Positions 1 to 7,433 of a DNA stretch of 33,481 nucleotides are shown here, piece after piece; position 1 is the stretch's first letter; each line of letters opens with the position of its first letter. A program made the translations under genes and the position numbers. The notes beneath the pieces were generated by a model. That model worked only from the letters and a program-made list of their open reading frames with translations, was not told the origin of the DNA and did no database searches. This stretch comes from a bacterium (GTDB lineage Bacteria; SZUA-182; DTGQ01): positions 1 to 33,481 of the forward strand of contig JAILZY010000033.1 in the NCBI GenBank assembly GCA_023512255.1, given 5' to 3'.

Positions 1-74
1 ACTTTCTTCTCTCTTTATTTTCTCTCCTCCCCTTTATATTTTCAACATTATTTTTTCAACATGGGGAACATCTG
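1..74 (+). repeat. Left arm of a 74 bp inverted repeat at the window ends
   Basis: Bases 1-74 are the exact reverse complement of 33407-33480; the match stops at base 75. The arm is pyrimidine-rich and contains TTCAACAT twice. It lies just past the stop codon of the Thr-rich protein gene. Either a dispersed repeat stopped the assembly at both ends, or the segment is truly flanked by inverted repeats. Confidence 0.95.
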
Positions 75-92
75 ACCAAAAGGGTTGTACAA

Positions 93-764
93 CTAAATTC
101 CGAGCAGTAGCAGGGTGGTTGTTGAAATGCCGCCGCCACCGAGCAACAAAGCCGTGGTCGTGCCGATTGTGGTGGTGGTGGTTGGCAGAAGAGTAGTTGT
201 CGTGGTGGTAGTCGGCAGCAGCCCAAGCAGAGCCAGCGTGGTCAGAGAGCCTGTACCAATAGTGGGGGTAGTAGTAGGAACAGTAGTAGGAACAGTGGTA
301 GTTGTGGTGGTAGTTGGGACAGTACCGAGCAGAAAAGCTGTGGTCAGACCAGGGAAAGCAGTGGTAACTGTTGGGGTAGTGGTAACTGTTGGGACTAAGG
401 TTGGAGCTAAGGTAGCTAAGGCAGTTGCTGGTAAGGTAATGGTAATAGTAGCCGGAGCAGTCGGCACCAGGGTGGTAATGCTCAATCCAGCAGGAGTGAC
501 GGCTGGAACTGTGGGGGCAGGAGTAAGAGCAGTCAGTAAGGTAGAAGTGGTGGTTAGAACATGCGGCCCTCGATAAGGACCTACAGGAGCTGCGGGCAGT
601 GGTGGAGGAAAGGGGAGATATCCATAGGAGAAAGGCCCTGCATAATATGGTCCAAAGGGCCCGATGTAGCCGAACTGAGCATTCGCTTTAGGGTTGAGAA
701 TAGTTAATACTGAAATTAAGATACTGAAAATAATTATCCCTTTTAAAATTTTTCTCTTTGCCAT
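93..764 (-). CDS. Exported threonine-rich low-complexity protein
   Basis: No known function is recognised. Starting at base 764 the protein has 223 residues: a Lys/Arg-rich N-terminus, a hydrophobic segment at residues 8-23 and a signal-peptidase-like ANA site near residue 29. Next comes a short Gly/Tyr/Phe/Pro-rich stretch (about 30-60), then a tail dominated by Thr, Pro, Ala, Val and Leu. The tail includes two related units of roughly 35 residues, each with an LLG-type motif, a run of seven Thr and a TIG motif. I chose base 764 over an upstream in-frame ATG at 782 because GGGAGG lies six bases before it. Such composition suggests an extracellular or cell-surface structural protein; Thr runs could be glycosylated, which is inference. 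A long Val-rich frame on the opposite strand is only a by-product of the Thr codons. Confidence 0.72.
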   Translation of the reverse strand: MAKRKILKGIIIFSILISVLTILNPKANAQFGYIGPFGPYYAGPFSYGYLPFPPPLPAAPVGPYRGPHVLTTTSTLLTALTPAPTVPAVTPAGLSITTLVPTAPATITITLPATALATLAPTLVPTVTTTPTVTTAFPGLTTAFLLGTVPTTTTTTTVPTTVPTTTPTIGTGSLTTLALLGLLPTTTTTTTLLPTTTTTIGTTTALLLGGGGISTTTLLLLGI

Positions 765-1053
765 AGAGTGCCTCCCTTTCATAGAATTCCAAAATTTATG
801 ATCATGATTTGACTTACAAATGGTTTGGCTTAAAACACGATAGGGGATACGTCATGGAAAACTAAAAATTAAAAATAAAATAAAATAAATAAAAAAATTT
901 ACAAAGCTTTGATGTGGCCTCTCTACCTCCTTTCTTTGAAAGTGATTATCAAGGATGAAAAAATGATTATCAGGGATAATGAGGCGATATCCTCTTTCCT
1001 GACCAACACATATAGTGCTTCAAGTTTGGTTTTTCCAGGCATGATTTTTGATT

Positions 1054-1160
1054 CGCTCTTATATATCAGACACCATAAACCCTATATCAGAAAAACCATA
1101 AACCCTCGAAGGGGCTTAGCTCTTATTATGTCTCTCAATGGTAGCTAATAAATAAGAGCG
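1054..1160 (-). mobile_element. MITE-like element, copy 1
   Basis: This 107 bp element starts CGCTCTTAT and ends ATAAGAGCG, so its ends are inverted repeats. It is flanked by a perfect 8 bp direct repeat, TTTTGATT, at 1046-1053 and 1161-1168. It is the reverse complement of the copies at 10859 and 14613, from which it differs by a 6 bp deletion and a few substitutions. It encodes no protein, so any movement would need a transposase supplied elsewhere. Confidence 0.88.
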
Positions 1161-1378
1161 TTTTGATTAGCTATTTTGGTGAAAATTTATAGTTTATTTC
1201 AATATTGTGTTCAGTTTACCATAAAAATATGTTTATTGGCGTGATTATCAATATTCATGCCAACCAAAACCTAACTTGAACGAGTATACCTTTCCTGACC
1301 AACACACACTTTAACTGTTTGACGATTGGAGAATAAGATCTCTTATGCTTTAATCAGAATCCTGACAGCAATTCTAAA

Positions 1379-1509
1379 GGTTTTTTCGCTAAGTGCGTAA
1401 CACAAGTTGCGCAGCAGATCAATTATGCTATCAATTGTAGGTGCGGATAAGCTAATTGTAGGGGCGGACCTTGTGTCCGCCCTTATTATTGCGCACTTTA
1501 TTGTGAAGC
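1379..1509 (+). repeat. Second palindromic repeat family, copy A
   Basis: The left arm reads TTTCGCTAAGTGCG and the right arm contains GCGCACTTTATT, matching copies B, C and D. The interior carries a perfect hairpin, GGGCGGAC-cttgt-GTCCGCCC, and a tandem duplication of about 21 bp near 1431-1472. Its left half matches the reverse complement of copy D closely. Confidence 0.8.
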
Positions 1510-1550
1510 TTTAAAAAATCTGCACTGCCTGAGCTGTTTTGTAAGCAAGA

Positions 1551-1601
1551 AAATAAAAAACGGGGAAAGCTGGCATAGTTAATTTAGCCTTGGCTTTCCC
1601 C
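1551..1601 (-). terminator. Rho-independent terminator
   Basis: Read on the minus strand, GGGGAAAGC (1601-1593) pairs with GCTTTCCCC (1570-1562), followed by CG and a T-rich run (1560-1551). It probably ends the transcript of the beta-propeller gene whose stop is at 1766. Repeat copy B sits between that stop codon and this terminator. Confidence 0.7.
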
Positions 1602-1646
1602 CCAAATTGTCTATGGTTATCTTAATTCTTTAACGCTTATATTAAT

Positions 1647-1743
1647 GGTTCTATCGCTTAAGTGCGAGGGCAGATCCAATACCCAATAAATTGTAGGGAC
1701 GCTTGTATCTGCCCAACTTACGCATTTTGTTAACGAGAGGACC
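1647..1743 (+). repeat. Second palindromic repeat family, copy B
   Basis: This 97 bp copy opens GGTTCTATCGCTTAAGTGCG and closes with a TTAACGAGAGGACC arm. Its inner stem is GGGCAGAT with ATCTGCCC, a different sequence from the inner stems of copies A and D. It lies 22 bp beyond the stop codon of the beta-propeller gene. Confidence 0.78.
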
Positions 1744-1765
1744 ACTACTTTAATCTTGTGAATAC

Positions 1766-3769
1766 CTAATTGATCTTGGTAGCATCATAATTTTGGCCGT
1801 CATCAATGGCTGTACAAGGCCCGCTCTGGTCATGCGGCACTTTCACCTTGACCTTGCCTTCACATTCTCCACCCTTCCCATCACTGGCCGTAAAGGTGAT
1901 CTCATAGACCCGGCCATTTCTATTACCAGACCTCTCTGCCCGAAGCAAAGCTGTGCTGCTGCCTATACCTTCAGCATCTGGAGCATGCTTAGCTCCGCCA
2001 GAGCCTTTGTCAGAGGCCGTAGGCTCATCACTGGTGATAGCAGTGATGGTGATAGTTAGCGGATCACCATCAGGATCAGTTACTCCAAGGATATTCACCG
2101 GAACCATTTGGTGATTCGGTGACCAGAGGCAGTTAGGATCTGCATACGCCTTGGAGCAGTCTGGAGGCTCATTGGTCATTACCGTCAGATCGTATAGGAT
2201 AGGACTATCCTTAATGCCATCGCCATCGCTATCTTGAGAACTACGGGTAAAGGCGACCTCGATTTTCAGATATTGACCAGTGTTTGGCAACTCTTGCCCA
2301 TTGGTTACTGGCACTAGTGAGTCAAAATTACTTGGATCATCACTGCTGGCTACTGAGACAACTATGGAACTGTCACCTGGCGTATAGCAAGACCAGTTTA
2401 TTTTTCCCCATTCAGCACCAGGATCTTGGCTATCGGTAATCACCGTCCAGGTACCCTTGTTTGGAGGGGCAATGACCGTGCTTCCAGTCATATCACTGTA
2501 GTTGTAGAGGTTTCCACCAAGGTTAGGGCTTGTCCAGACAACCTCGCCTATCGGTGTTAGGCCATCGGCTCCGATATTACCTTTAGTGGGATCAATCTTA
2601 TATACCTTTTGGCTGTAGTAGCCAGTAGCCCAAATATAGCCGTCTGCGTCTACAGCTACTCCGGTAGGGCCAGCTTCGTTTTCAAGAAATACATTGCCAA
2701 TGTAGGTGCCATTCTTCAAAATATGGCCAACTGTACTTGAAGGCCCAAGTATGCTATGAGCTACCCAAATATGACCTTTCTTATCAGCCACACATCCTTG
2801 AGCATAATAATTCCCGTGGCTATAGGTGCCAAGCAAGGTACCATTGGGGGCAAGTTTCCAAATCTTGTTGTTATACAGCGAGGTATTCCATATATTCTCA
2901 TCACTATCAATGCCAAGACCATAACTATAATCCCCAAGAGAGAGGCAGGTGCCACTACTTAAAGGTAGCGAAGTATCCCATCGCAACAAGGAGCCTGAGG
3001 TTGATGACCAAATAACTCCATTCTTATCAAGCAGGCCGCCATATCCACCACAGTTAATCGAAGATTCAGTGCGAATAATTTTACCAGTTTCAACGTCTAT
3101 AAGATCAAAATTCCTATACCCTGTACCGCTGACCCAAACATCATTATCCTTATTAACCGAAAGATGCCGGGTGCCGATGGAATGAACCCGGACATAGTGA
3201 ATAATACATTCATCCTCAGCAGTGGAAGTGCCACCATAGGTATCGGCGCCATTAGCGTTAGTCCATGGTTTTACATCGTCCAGGCCAGTGGAGGTATCAC
3301 AAACTCCGTTACCGTTTCGGTCTATCCATATTGTGTCTGGTGAGCCGATGTAAGTTACCGATCCCATATATTGGCCTTCTGACGGTACCCAGCCACTCTC
3401 AGCTCGGTTAGCTACCCATACATTGCCATTGGCATCTACAGTGGTTCTAGATGGATCTTTACCCATGCCATCTGGAGCGGTTTTGTATTCACCTACGATT
3501 TGATTAGTGCGGGTGTTAATCTTAACAATCGTTCCCTTACTTGACACCGCTACCCAGATAAAATTGAAGGCTGAAGTTTTTTTATCAAGTTGGAGTTGAT
3601 CAGATGGATCATGGACTACATTGATCAAATCCCCTTTATCAAAATCAGCGTCTGTGGTGTAGGTATAGGTGTCTGCTTGGGCAGGTGAAATTATTAAGGG
3701 CAAAAAGCTAATAGCCATGATGATGAAAGTTACTACCTTTATTACTTTTTCTAATGCTTTTCGGCTCAT
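1766..3769 (-). CDS. Exported beta-propeller (NHL/Vgb-like) protein
   Basis: A 667-residue exported protein. Residues 1-32 form a signal peptide with a cleavage motif SPAQA. Residues about 45-420 contain repeated blade motifs with the pattern D-x-x-G-x-I/V-W, for example NGNVWVAN, NDVWVSG, KGHIWVAH and DGYIWATG, typical of NHL or virginiamycin-B-lyase-like propellers. The region near 430-540 looks like a beta-sandwich. The C-terminus (about 550-650) holds a CLWSPNHQMVPV motif, a DPDGDPLTI motif and a VPHDQ motif, a module I recognise from other large exported bacterial proteins. The start has AGGAGTAGGAG upstream with good spacing. Lyase activity should not be assumed; propellers of this type often only bind ligands. 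Function and substrate are unknown. Confidence 0.85.
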   Translation of the reverse strand: MSRKALEKVIKVVTFIIMAISFLPLIISPAQADTYTYTTDADFDKGDLINVVHDPSDQLQLDKKTSAFNFIWVAVSSKGTIVKINTRTNQIVGEYKTAPDGMGKDPSRTTVDANGNVWVANRAESGWVPSEGQYMGSVTYIGSPDTIWIDRNGNGVCDTSTGLDDVKPWTNANGADTYGGTSTAEDECIIHYVRVHSIGTRHLSVNKDNDVWVSGTGYRNFDLIDVETGKIIRTESSINCGGYGGLLDKNGVIWSSTSGSLLRWDTSLPLSSGTCLSLGDYSYGLGIDSDENIWNTSLYNNKIWKLAPNGTLLGTYSHGNYYAQGCVADKKGHIWVAHSILGPSSTVGHILKNGTYIGNVFLENEAGPTGVAVDADGYIWATGYYSQKVYKIDPTKGNIGADGLTPIGEVVWTSPNLGGNLYNYSDMTGSTVIAPPNKGTWTVITDSQDPGAEWGKINWSCYTPGDSSIVVSVASSDDPSNFDSLVPVTNGQELPNTGQYLKIEVAFTRSSQDSDGDGIKDSPILYDLTVMTNEPPDCSKAYADPNCLWSPNHQMVPVNILGVTDPDGDPLTITITAITSDEPTASDKGSGGAKHAPDAEGIGSSTALLRAERSGNRNGRVYEITFTASDGKGGECEGKVKVKVPHDQSGPCTAIDDGQNYDATKIN

Positions 3770-3834
3770 TTTTCTCCTACTCCTGTTGACATATAAGATT
3801 TTGATGAGAAAGAAATAAAAAACAATAACTAAAT

Positions 3835-3927
3835 GGTTATTTCGCTAAGTGCGAGAGCAGATCCAATTAATTTTAGGGGCAGCCCTTGGGATCCAGCAAA
3901 ATTGCGCACTTTATTAGCGAGAGGACC
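3835..3927 (+). repeat. Second palindromic repeat family, copy C
   Basis: This 93 bp copy opens GGTTATTTCGCTAAGTGCG and closes GCGCACTTTATTAGCGAGAG. The hexamer ACTAAA stands just left of it (3828-3833) and just right of it (3928-3933), a possible short target duplication. It lies 65 bp upstream of the beta-propeller start codon. Confidence 0.8.
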
Positions 3928-4372
3928 ACTAAACCCAGGTGTCTTAGATTGGCCATCACCTCCTTAATTTTGTTTTCTCTCGGTCTTAGGAAAGAGAATA
4001 GAAATAGAGAAAGTAGAACCTAGGGGGGATAATATTTTATATCTATATATTATACGCATAAATTATGCCATTTTAAATTAGATAAATCGTTTTTTTCTTA
4101 AAATTAGCTAACATATTGAAACCATACAAAAATTGCTTAAGATAATAATTATATAACCAAATAATTATATAAAAATCCGAACGAGAAATGTGAAAAGTTA
4201 TTCATATCTTTCAATCTCAATTATTAAATTTAAAATGGATAAACAATTAGTTACTTATATATAAAAATTTTTAATAGAATATGAAAAAAATTTCAATTTT
4301 AGGGTCTATCAACTCAATAAAATTTCGTCTTGAAACCTTTGTGGCGAAACGTTGCAGAATACTTTGACTTTG

Positions 4373-4412
4373 ACCCCGGTAAGCCTTATCTAACCCCGAT
4401 AAGCCTTATCTA
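4373..4412. repeat. 20 bp tandem duplication
   Basis: Two adjacent 20 bp units (4373-4392, 4393-4412) differ by one base. Each contains AAGCCTTATCTA. Confidence 0.9.
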
Positions 4413-4537
4413 ATAGCGATTTGGAAGCTTTACTTGGATGGTGCTTTCCGTTATACTGACTGAGACTAAGCTATACTTTTATTGAGAGTTAAGCTATTTA
4501 CTGAGACTGTAGCGATGCTTTGAGCCTTATCTGTAAT

Positions 4538-4576
4538 CTTTACTTAACTTACTGAAAAACCTTTACTTAACTTACT
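4538..4576. repeat. 16 bp direct repeat, period 23
   Basis: CTTTACTTAACTTACT occurs at 4538-4553 and exactly again at 4561-4576, just upstream of rluD. Confidence 0.88.
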
Positions 4577-4611
4577 TAAAGACTCACCCTCTAAAAGTAG
4601 GATGAGAAATT

Positions 4612-5592
4612 ATGAGCAGGTCATATCAGTTCATCGTACAACCAGATGAAGCCCGCCAGCGGCTTGACCGCTTTCTGAGCCGAAGGCAAGCTCTCGATCT
4701 TTCAAGGTCTCAGATTCAAAGGCTTGTTGAGATGGATCAGGTTGCAGTCAACGGCCAGATTGCGGCCAAGGCAAGTGTTTTGCTCAGAGCAGGTGATCGG
4801 GTTGAGATCATCCTGCCTGAGCCGCAAGAGAGCCGAATTCTCCCCCAGGACATTCCCCTAGATATTGTCTATGAGGATGAGTCGGTCATTGTGGTCAATA
4901 AACCAGCCGGTATGGTGGTGCATCCAGCCGCTGGAAACTACACCGGCACTCTGGTGAATGCCCTGCTGTATCATTGCCGGTTTCTGTCTGGGATCGGTGG
5001 CGAGCTAAGGCCAGGCATTGTCCATCGGCTCGACAAAGGCACATCTGGGCTTCTGGTGGTGGCTAAAACCGATGCTGCTCACCGCAGTCTGAGCGAGCAG
5101 ATCAAGGCCAGAACGATCAGGCGCGTCTATAAGGCGATTGTTTATGGTAAGATGCCTCAGTCAGAAGGGGAAATAGAAACCTTGATCGGCCGCCACCCTG
5201 CTGACCGCAAGAAAATGTCCACCCTGACTAAAAAAGGGCGCTTGGCTATTACCCGCTATGCAGTGGAAGAGTTTTTTTCCTCTGGGTTTAGCCTCCTTAG
5301 GCTCTGCCTTCAGACGGGGAGGACCCACCAGATCAGGGTTCACTTGAGCTCCCTGGGGCATCCCCTAGTGGCAGATCCGGTCTATGGACGCCGCAGCCCG
5401 CCTCTGTCTGTCAGGAAGCATCAGAAGTTGTATCAGGCTATTGTTGATCTGAAGCGCCAGGCCCTCCATGCCGAACTCCTTGGGTTCATTCATCCTGAGC
5501 AAAATAGATATCTTGAGTTCACGGCTCCCCTACCGCAGGATTTGGCTAATCTGCTCGATGCGCTCCGCGAGAGCGAGGGAGAGAGCCCCTAA
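4612..5592 (+). CDS. rluD: 23S rRNA pseudouridine synthase, RluA/RluD family
   Basis: This 326-residue enzyme isomerises uridine to pseudouridine in rRNA in the cytoplasm. Residues about 16-66 form an S4 RNA-binding domain (RLDRFLSRR then GDRVEI). The catalytic domain follows, with HRLDKGTSG and catalytic Asp141, and the TGRTHQIRVHL motif at 235-245. Length and domain order match RluD, which modifies helix 69 positions in E. coli; the exact target here is inferred and RluC-type specificity cannot be excluded. The start ATG has an AGGA about ten bases upstream. The gene stands alone, separated from moaB by 249 bp. Confidence 0.95.
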   Translation: MSRSYQFIVQPDEARQRLDRFLSRRQALDLSRSQIQRLVEMDQVAVNGQIAAKASVLLRAGDRVEIILPEPQESRILPQDIPLDIVYEDESVIVVNKPAGMVVHPAAGNYTGTLVNALLYHCRFLSGIGGELRPGIVHRLDKGTSGLLVVAKTDAAHRSLSEQIKARTIRRVYKAIVYGKMPQSEGEIETLIGRHPADRKKMSTLTKKGRLAITRYAVEEFFSSGFSLLRLCLQTGRTHQIRVHLSSLGHPLVADPVYGRRSPPLSVRKHQKLYQAIVDLKRQALHAELLGFIHPEQNRYLEFTAPLPQDLANLLDALRESEGESP

Positions 5593-5654
5593 TGGGTTAA
5601 CTAAAAATATGGGGAAGCATCCGATGCTCTGGATCTGATCTTTCAATGTACTGG

Positions 5655-5681
5655 TTGAGGATATTTATTTTATGGTATAAT
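5655..5681 (+). promoter_or_regulatory. Candidate sigma-70 promoter for moaB-holB-ricT
   Basis: A perfect TATAAT at 5676-5681 has TTGAGG at 5655-5660, giving a 15 bp spacer that is shorter than ideal. Overlapping GGTTGA-like boxes would give 17. It lies about 160 bp before moaB. Confidence 0.4.
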
Positions 5682-5841
5682 GCACTCACACTATCAGTTT
5701 ATGACAGTTCTATTTATGAGTCTGTCTGTGAGTCTATTCATGAGCCGCATAATTTTATTTCATACTTTTATTCAATGCGGCAGGATGTTATTCAAGGGTG
5801 TTATTATCATAGTGTTATCATAATTATGAGGATTAAAGCCT

Positions 5842-6357
5842 ATGGTTATTCGCACGGCGATTATCATTACCAGCGATCGGGGGGCGCGGGGCGAGAGAGC
5901 TGATCGGAGCGGCCCGGCTATCCGCCAGATGCTTCAGGAGCAGCAGGACCAGACCTATGAAGTTGTCGGCCTTGAGGTCGTGCCTGATGAGAAGGAGGCT
6001 ATTCAGAAGGCAATCAAGCAGTTTTCCGATGCCAAGCCAGTCGGCTGCGACCTAATTCTGACCAGTGGAGGAACGGGCTTAAGCCCTAGGGATGTAACGC
6101 CTGAGGCCACCATCGAGGTAGTGGACCGGCTTGTGCCTGGCTTTGCTGAAGCCATGAGGATGGTTAGCCTGGCCAAAACCCCCCAGGCTATAATTTCGCG
6201 CGCTGTCTGTGGCACGCGCTGTCAATCGCTCATCTTGAATCTTCCGGGCAGCCCCAAGGGAGCTAGGGAATGCCTTGAGGTTGTTCTACCAGCTATTCCC
6301 CACGCCATTGCTAAGCTGAAGGGTGATCCGAGCGACTGTGGTCTAGGAGGTAGCTGA
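5842..6357 (+). CDS. moaB: Molybdenum cofactor biosynthesis protein, MoaB/Mog family
   Basis: This 171-residue single-domain protein binds molybdopterin. Mog-type members adenylylate molybdopterin before metal insertion. The family signature TSGGTGLSPRDVTPEAT is at residues 74-90, and the second ligand-binding loop LNLPGSPKG follows further on. The N-terminus begins with the usual beta strand IRTAIIITSDR. The start is supported by GAGG upstream at about ten bases. Its stop is four bases before holB, so they are co-transcribed. MoaB and Mog cannot be told apart by eye; no other moa/moe genes are in the window. Confidence 0.9.
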   Translation: MVIRTAIIITSDRGARGERADRSGPAIRQMLQEQQDQTYEVVGLEVVPDEKEAIQKAIKQFSDAKPVGCDLILTSGGTGLSPRDVTPEATIEVVDRLVPGFAEAMRMVSLAKTPQAIISRAVCGTRCQSLILNLPGSPKGARECLEVVLPAIPHAIAKLKGDPSDCGLGGS

Positions 6358-6361
6358 GCCT

Positions 6362-7390
6362 ATGCCCTTTGGTCAGATTGTCGGCCAGGAGCGGGCTATC
6401 CGATTTTTGCAGGCCTCGTTGTTGAAAGGAACCGTCTCTCATGCTTATCTTTTCACCGGACCTGATGGAGTTGGCAAGAGACTCACTGCCTTTGGCTTGG
6501 CCAAGGCGGTTAACTGCCTGGAAAGGAATGGGGATTTTTGCGGCCAGTGCGACTCATGTCGCAGGATCGAGCAGAGAACCCATCCAGACCTGTTCCTGAT
6601 CGAACCTGAAGCCGAGGGAGCAAGGCTTAAGATTGAGCAGGTGAGGGAGCTTCAGGCTGCGGTCGGCTATCGGCCTTATCTAGCCAGACGAGCAGTGTGC
6701 ATTATTGATCAGGCTGAGCGAATGACTGAGGCTGCGGCCAACTCAATGCTTAAGACCCTGGAGGAGCCCCCAGCAGCTATGCTCATAGTAATGGTGACGG
6801 CAAGCCTTGAGCGAATCCTGCCCACGATTCGCTCTCGGTGTCAGGTGGTGCGGTTTTCCCCACTACCCAAGGATGATCTTGAGCGACTGATCGGAGAGCA
6901 GCTTAGCATTCCAGCAGACAAGGTGCGGCTTTTGGTCCACCTGTCCGGGGGAAGTCTGGGGAGAGCCCGAAGGATTGATTTAGCTAGCCTACAGGATAAG
7001 CGAGAGAGGATTTTTGGCCTGTTAGATAGCCTTAGCTCAGAGGCCTGCGTTGAGGTTTTGTTCAGCCAGGCGAAAAAGCTGGCTGATGAGGAGGATGTTG
7101 ACAGCCTTCAGCAATTCCTTGACCTTTGGCTGTATTGGTATTATGATCTTTGGAAATATCAACTGACGGGTGATGAAAGAGGCCTGATCAATACTGACCG
7201 GATGAAAGAAATTATTCGGCAATCCCAGATCTTGTCCAGCCACCAGATCGAAGAAAATATTCGATTGATTGAGGAAACCTCTGCCGCTTTGCAGCGTAAC
7301 GTAAATAAGCAACTTGCGCTTGAGACCATGATGCTGAGACTTGGTGGCGGCCAGAGGGAGAAGGATAGTCAAGTGCCAGGAGAAGGATAG
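6362..7390 (+). CDS. holB: DNA polymerase III delta-prime subunit
   Basis: This 342-residue AAA+ subunit belongs to the clamp loader that places the beta clamp on DNA. The Walker A motif GPDGVGKR is at residues 33-40, zinc-binding cysteines are C52, C60, C63 and C66, the degenerate Walker B segment DQAE is near 116-119, and the SRC sensor motif is at 158-160. The DQAE form and the zinc module fit delta-prime or a short tau/gamma-like paralogue; neighbouring ricT favours holB, since holB-ricT is a common pair. The last codons and the stop lie in a 17 bp duplicated unit (7357-7373 and 7379-7395), so the C-terminus may have been changed recently. Confidence 0.93.
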   Translation: MPFGQIVGQERAIRFLQASLLKGTVSHAYLFTGPDGVGKRLTAFGLAKAVNCLERNGDFCGQCDSCRRIEQRTHPDLFLIEPEAEGARLKIEQVRELQAAVGYRPYLARRAVCIIDQAERMTEAAANSMLKTLEEPPAAMLIVMVTASLERILPTIRSRCQVVRFSPLPKDDLERLIGEQLSIPADKVRLLVHLSGGSLGRARRIDLASLQDKRERIFGLLDSLSSEACVEVLFSQAKKLADEEDVDSLQQFLDLWLYWYYDLWKYQLTGDERGLINTDRMKEIIRQSQILSSHQIEENIRLIEETSAALQRNVNKQLALETMMLRLGGGQREKDSQVPGEG

Positions 7391-7395
7391 TCAAG
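7357..7395. repeat. 17 bp direct repeat over the holB stop codon
   Basis: GGAGAAGGATAGTCAAG occurs at 7357-7373 and exactly again at 7379-7395. The first copy is read as coding sequence. The second is read in another frame and supplies the TAG stop of holB. Confidence 0.92.
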
Positions 7396-7433
7396 CAGGG
7401 AGCAAGAGCAAGACCTTACTAGGATTGAAATAA

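Larger units (their letters stand above)
765..1765. other. Gene-free, repeat-rich kilobase
   Basis: No convincing gene is seen. The stretch holds one MITE-like element, two copies (A, B) of a second palindromic family and a minus-strand terminator, each listed separately. An exact 16-mer, TTTCCTGACCAACACA, occurs at 995-1010 and 1291-1306. A weak tandem duplication starts near 943 and 963. An imperfect hairpin, TTGGCGTGA with TCATGCCAA, spans about 1235-1264. Confidence 0.7.
3770..4611. other. AT-rich intergenic region between divergent genes
   Basis: No gene is seen in these 842 bp between the beta-propeller gene (minus) and rluD (plus). Contents are palindromic repeat copy C, a very AT-rich block at about 4020-4320 and two tandem duplications at 4373-4412 and 4538-4576. 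No promoter with both boxes near consensus could be picked out. Confidence 0.7.

Noticed and set aside
115-576. Val-rich open frame on the plus strand opposite the Thr-rich gene
   Set aside because: It is the mirror of Thr/Pro codons on the minus strand, has no ribosome site and no signal peptide; the minus-strand frame has both.
909-1148. 79-codon frame on the plus strand
   Set aside because: Its second half is the MITE-like element and it has no ribosome site or recognisable content.
5646-5903. 85-codon frame before moaB
   Set aside because: It overlaps the promoter candidate and the moaB start in another frame and has no ribosome site.
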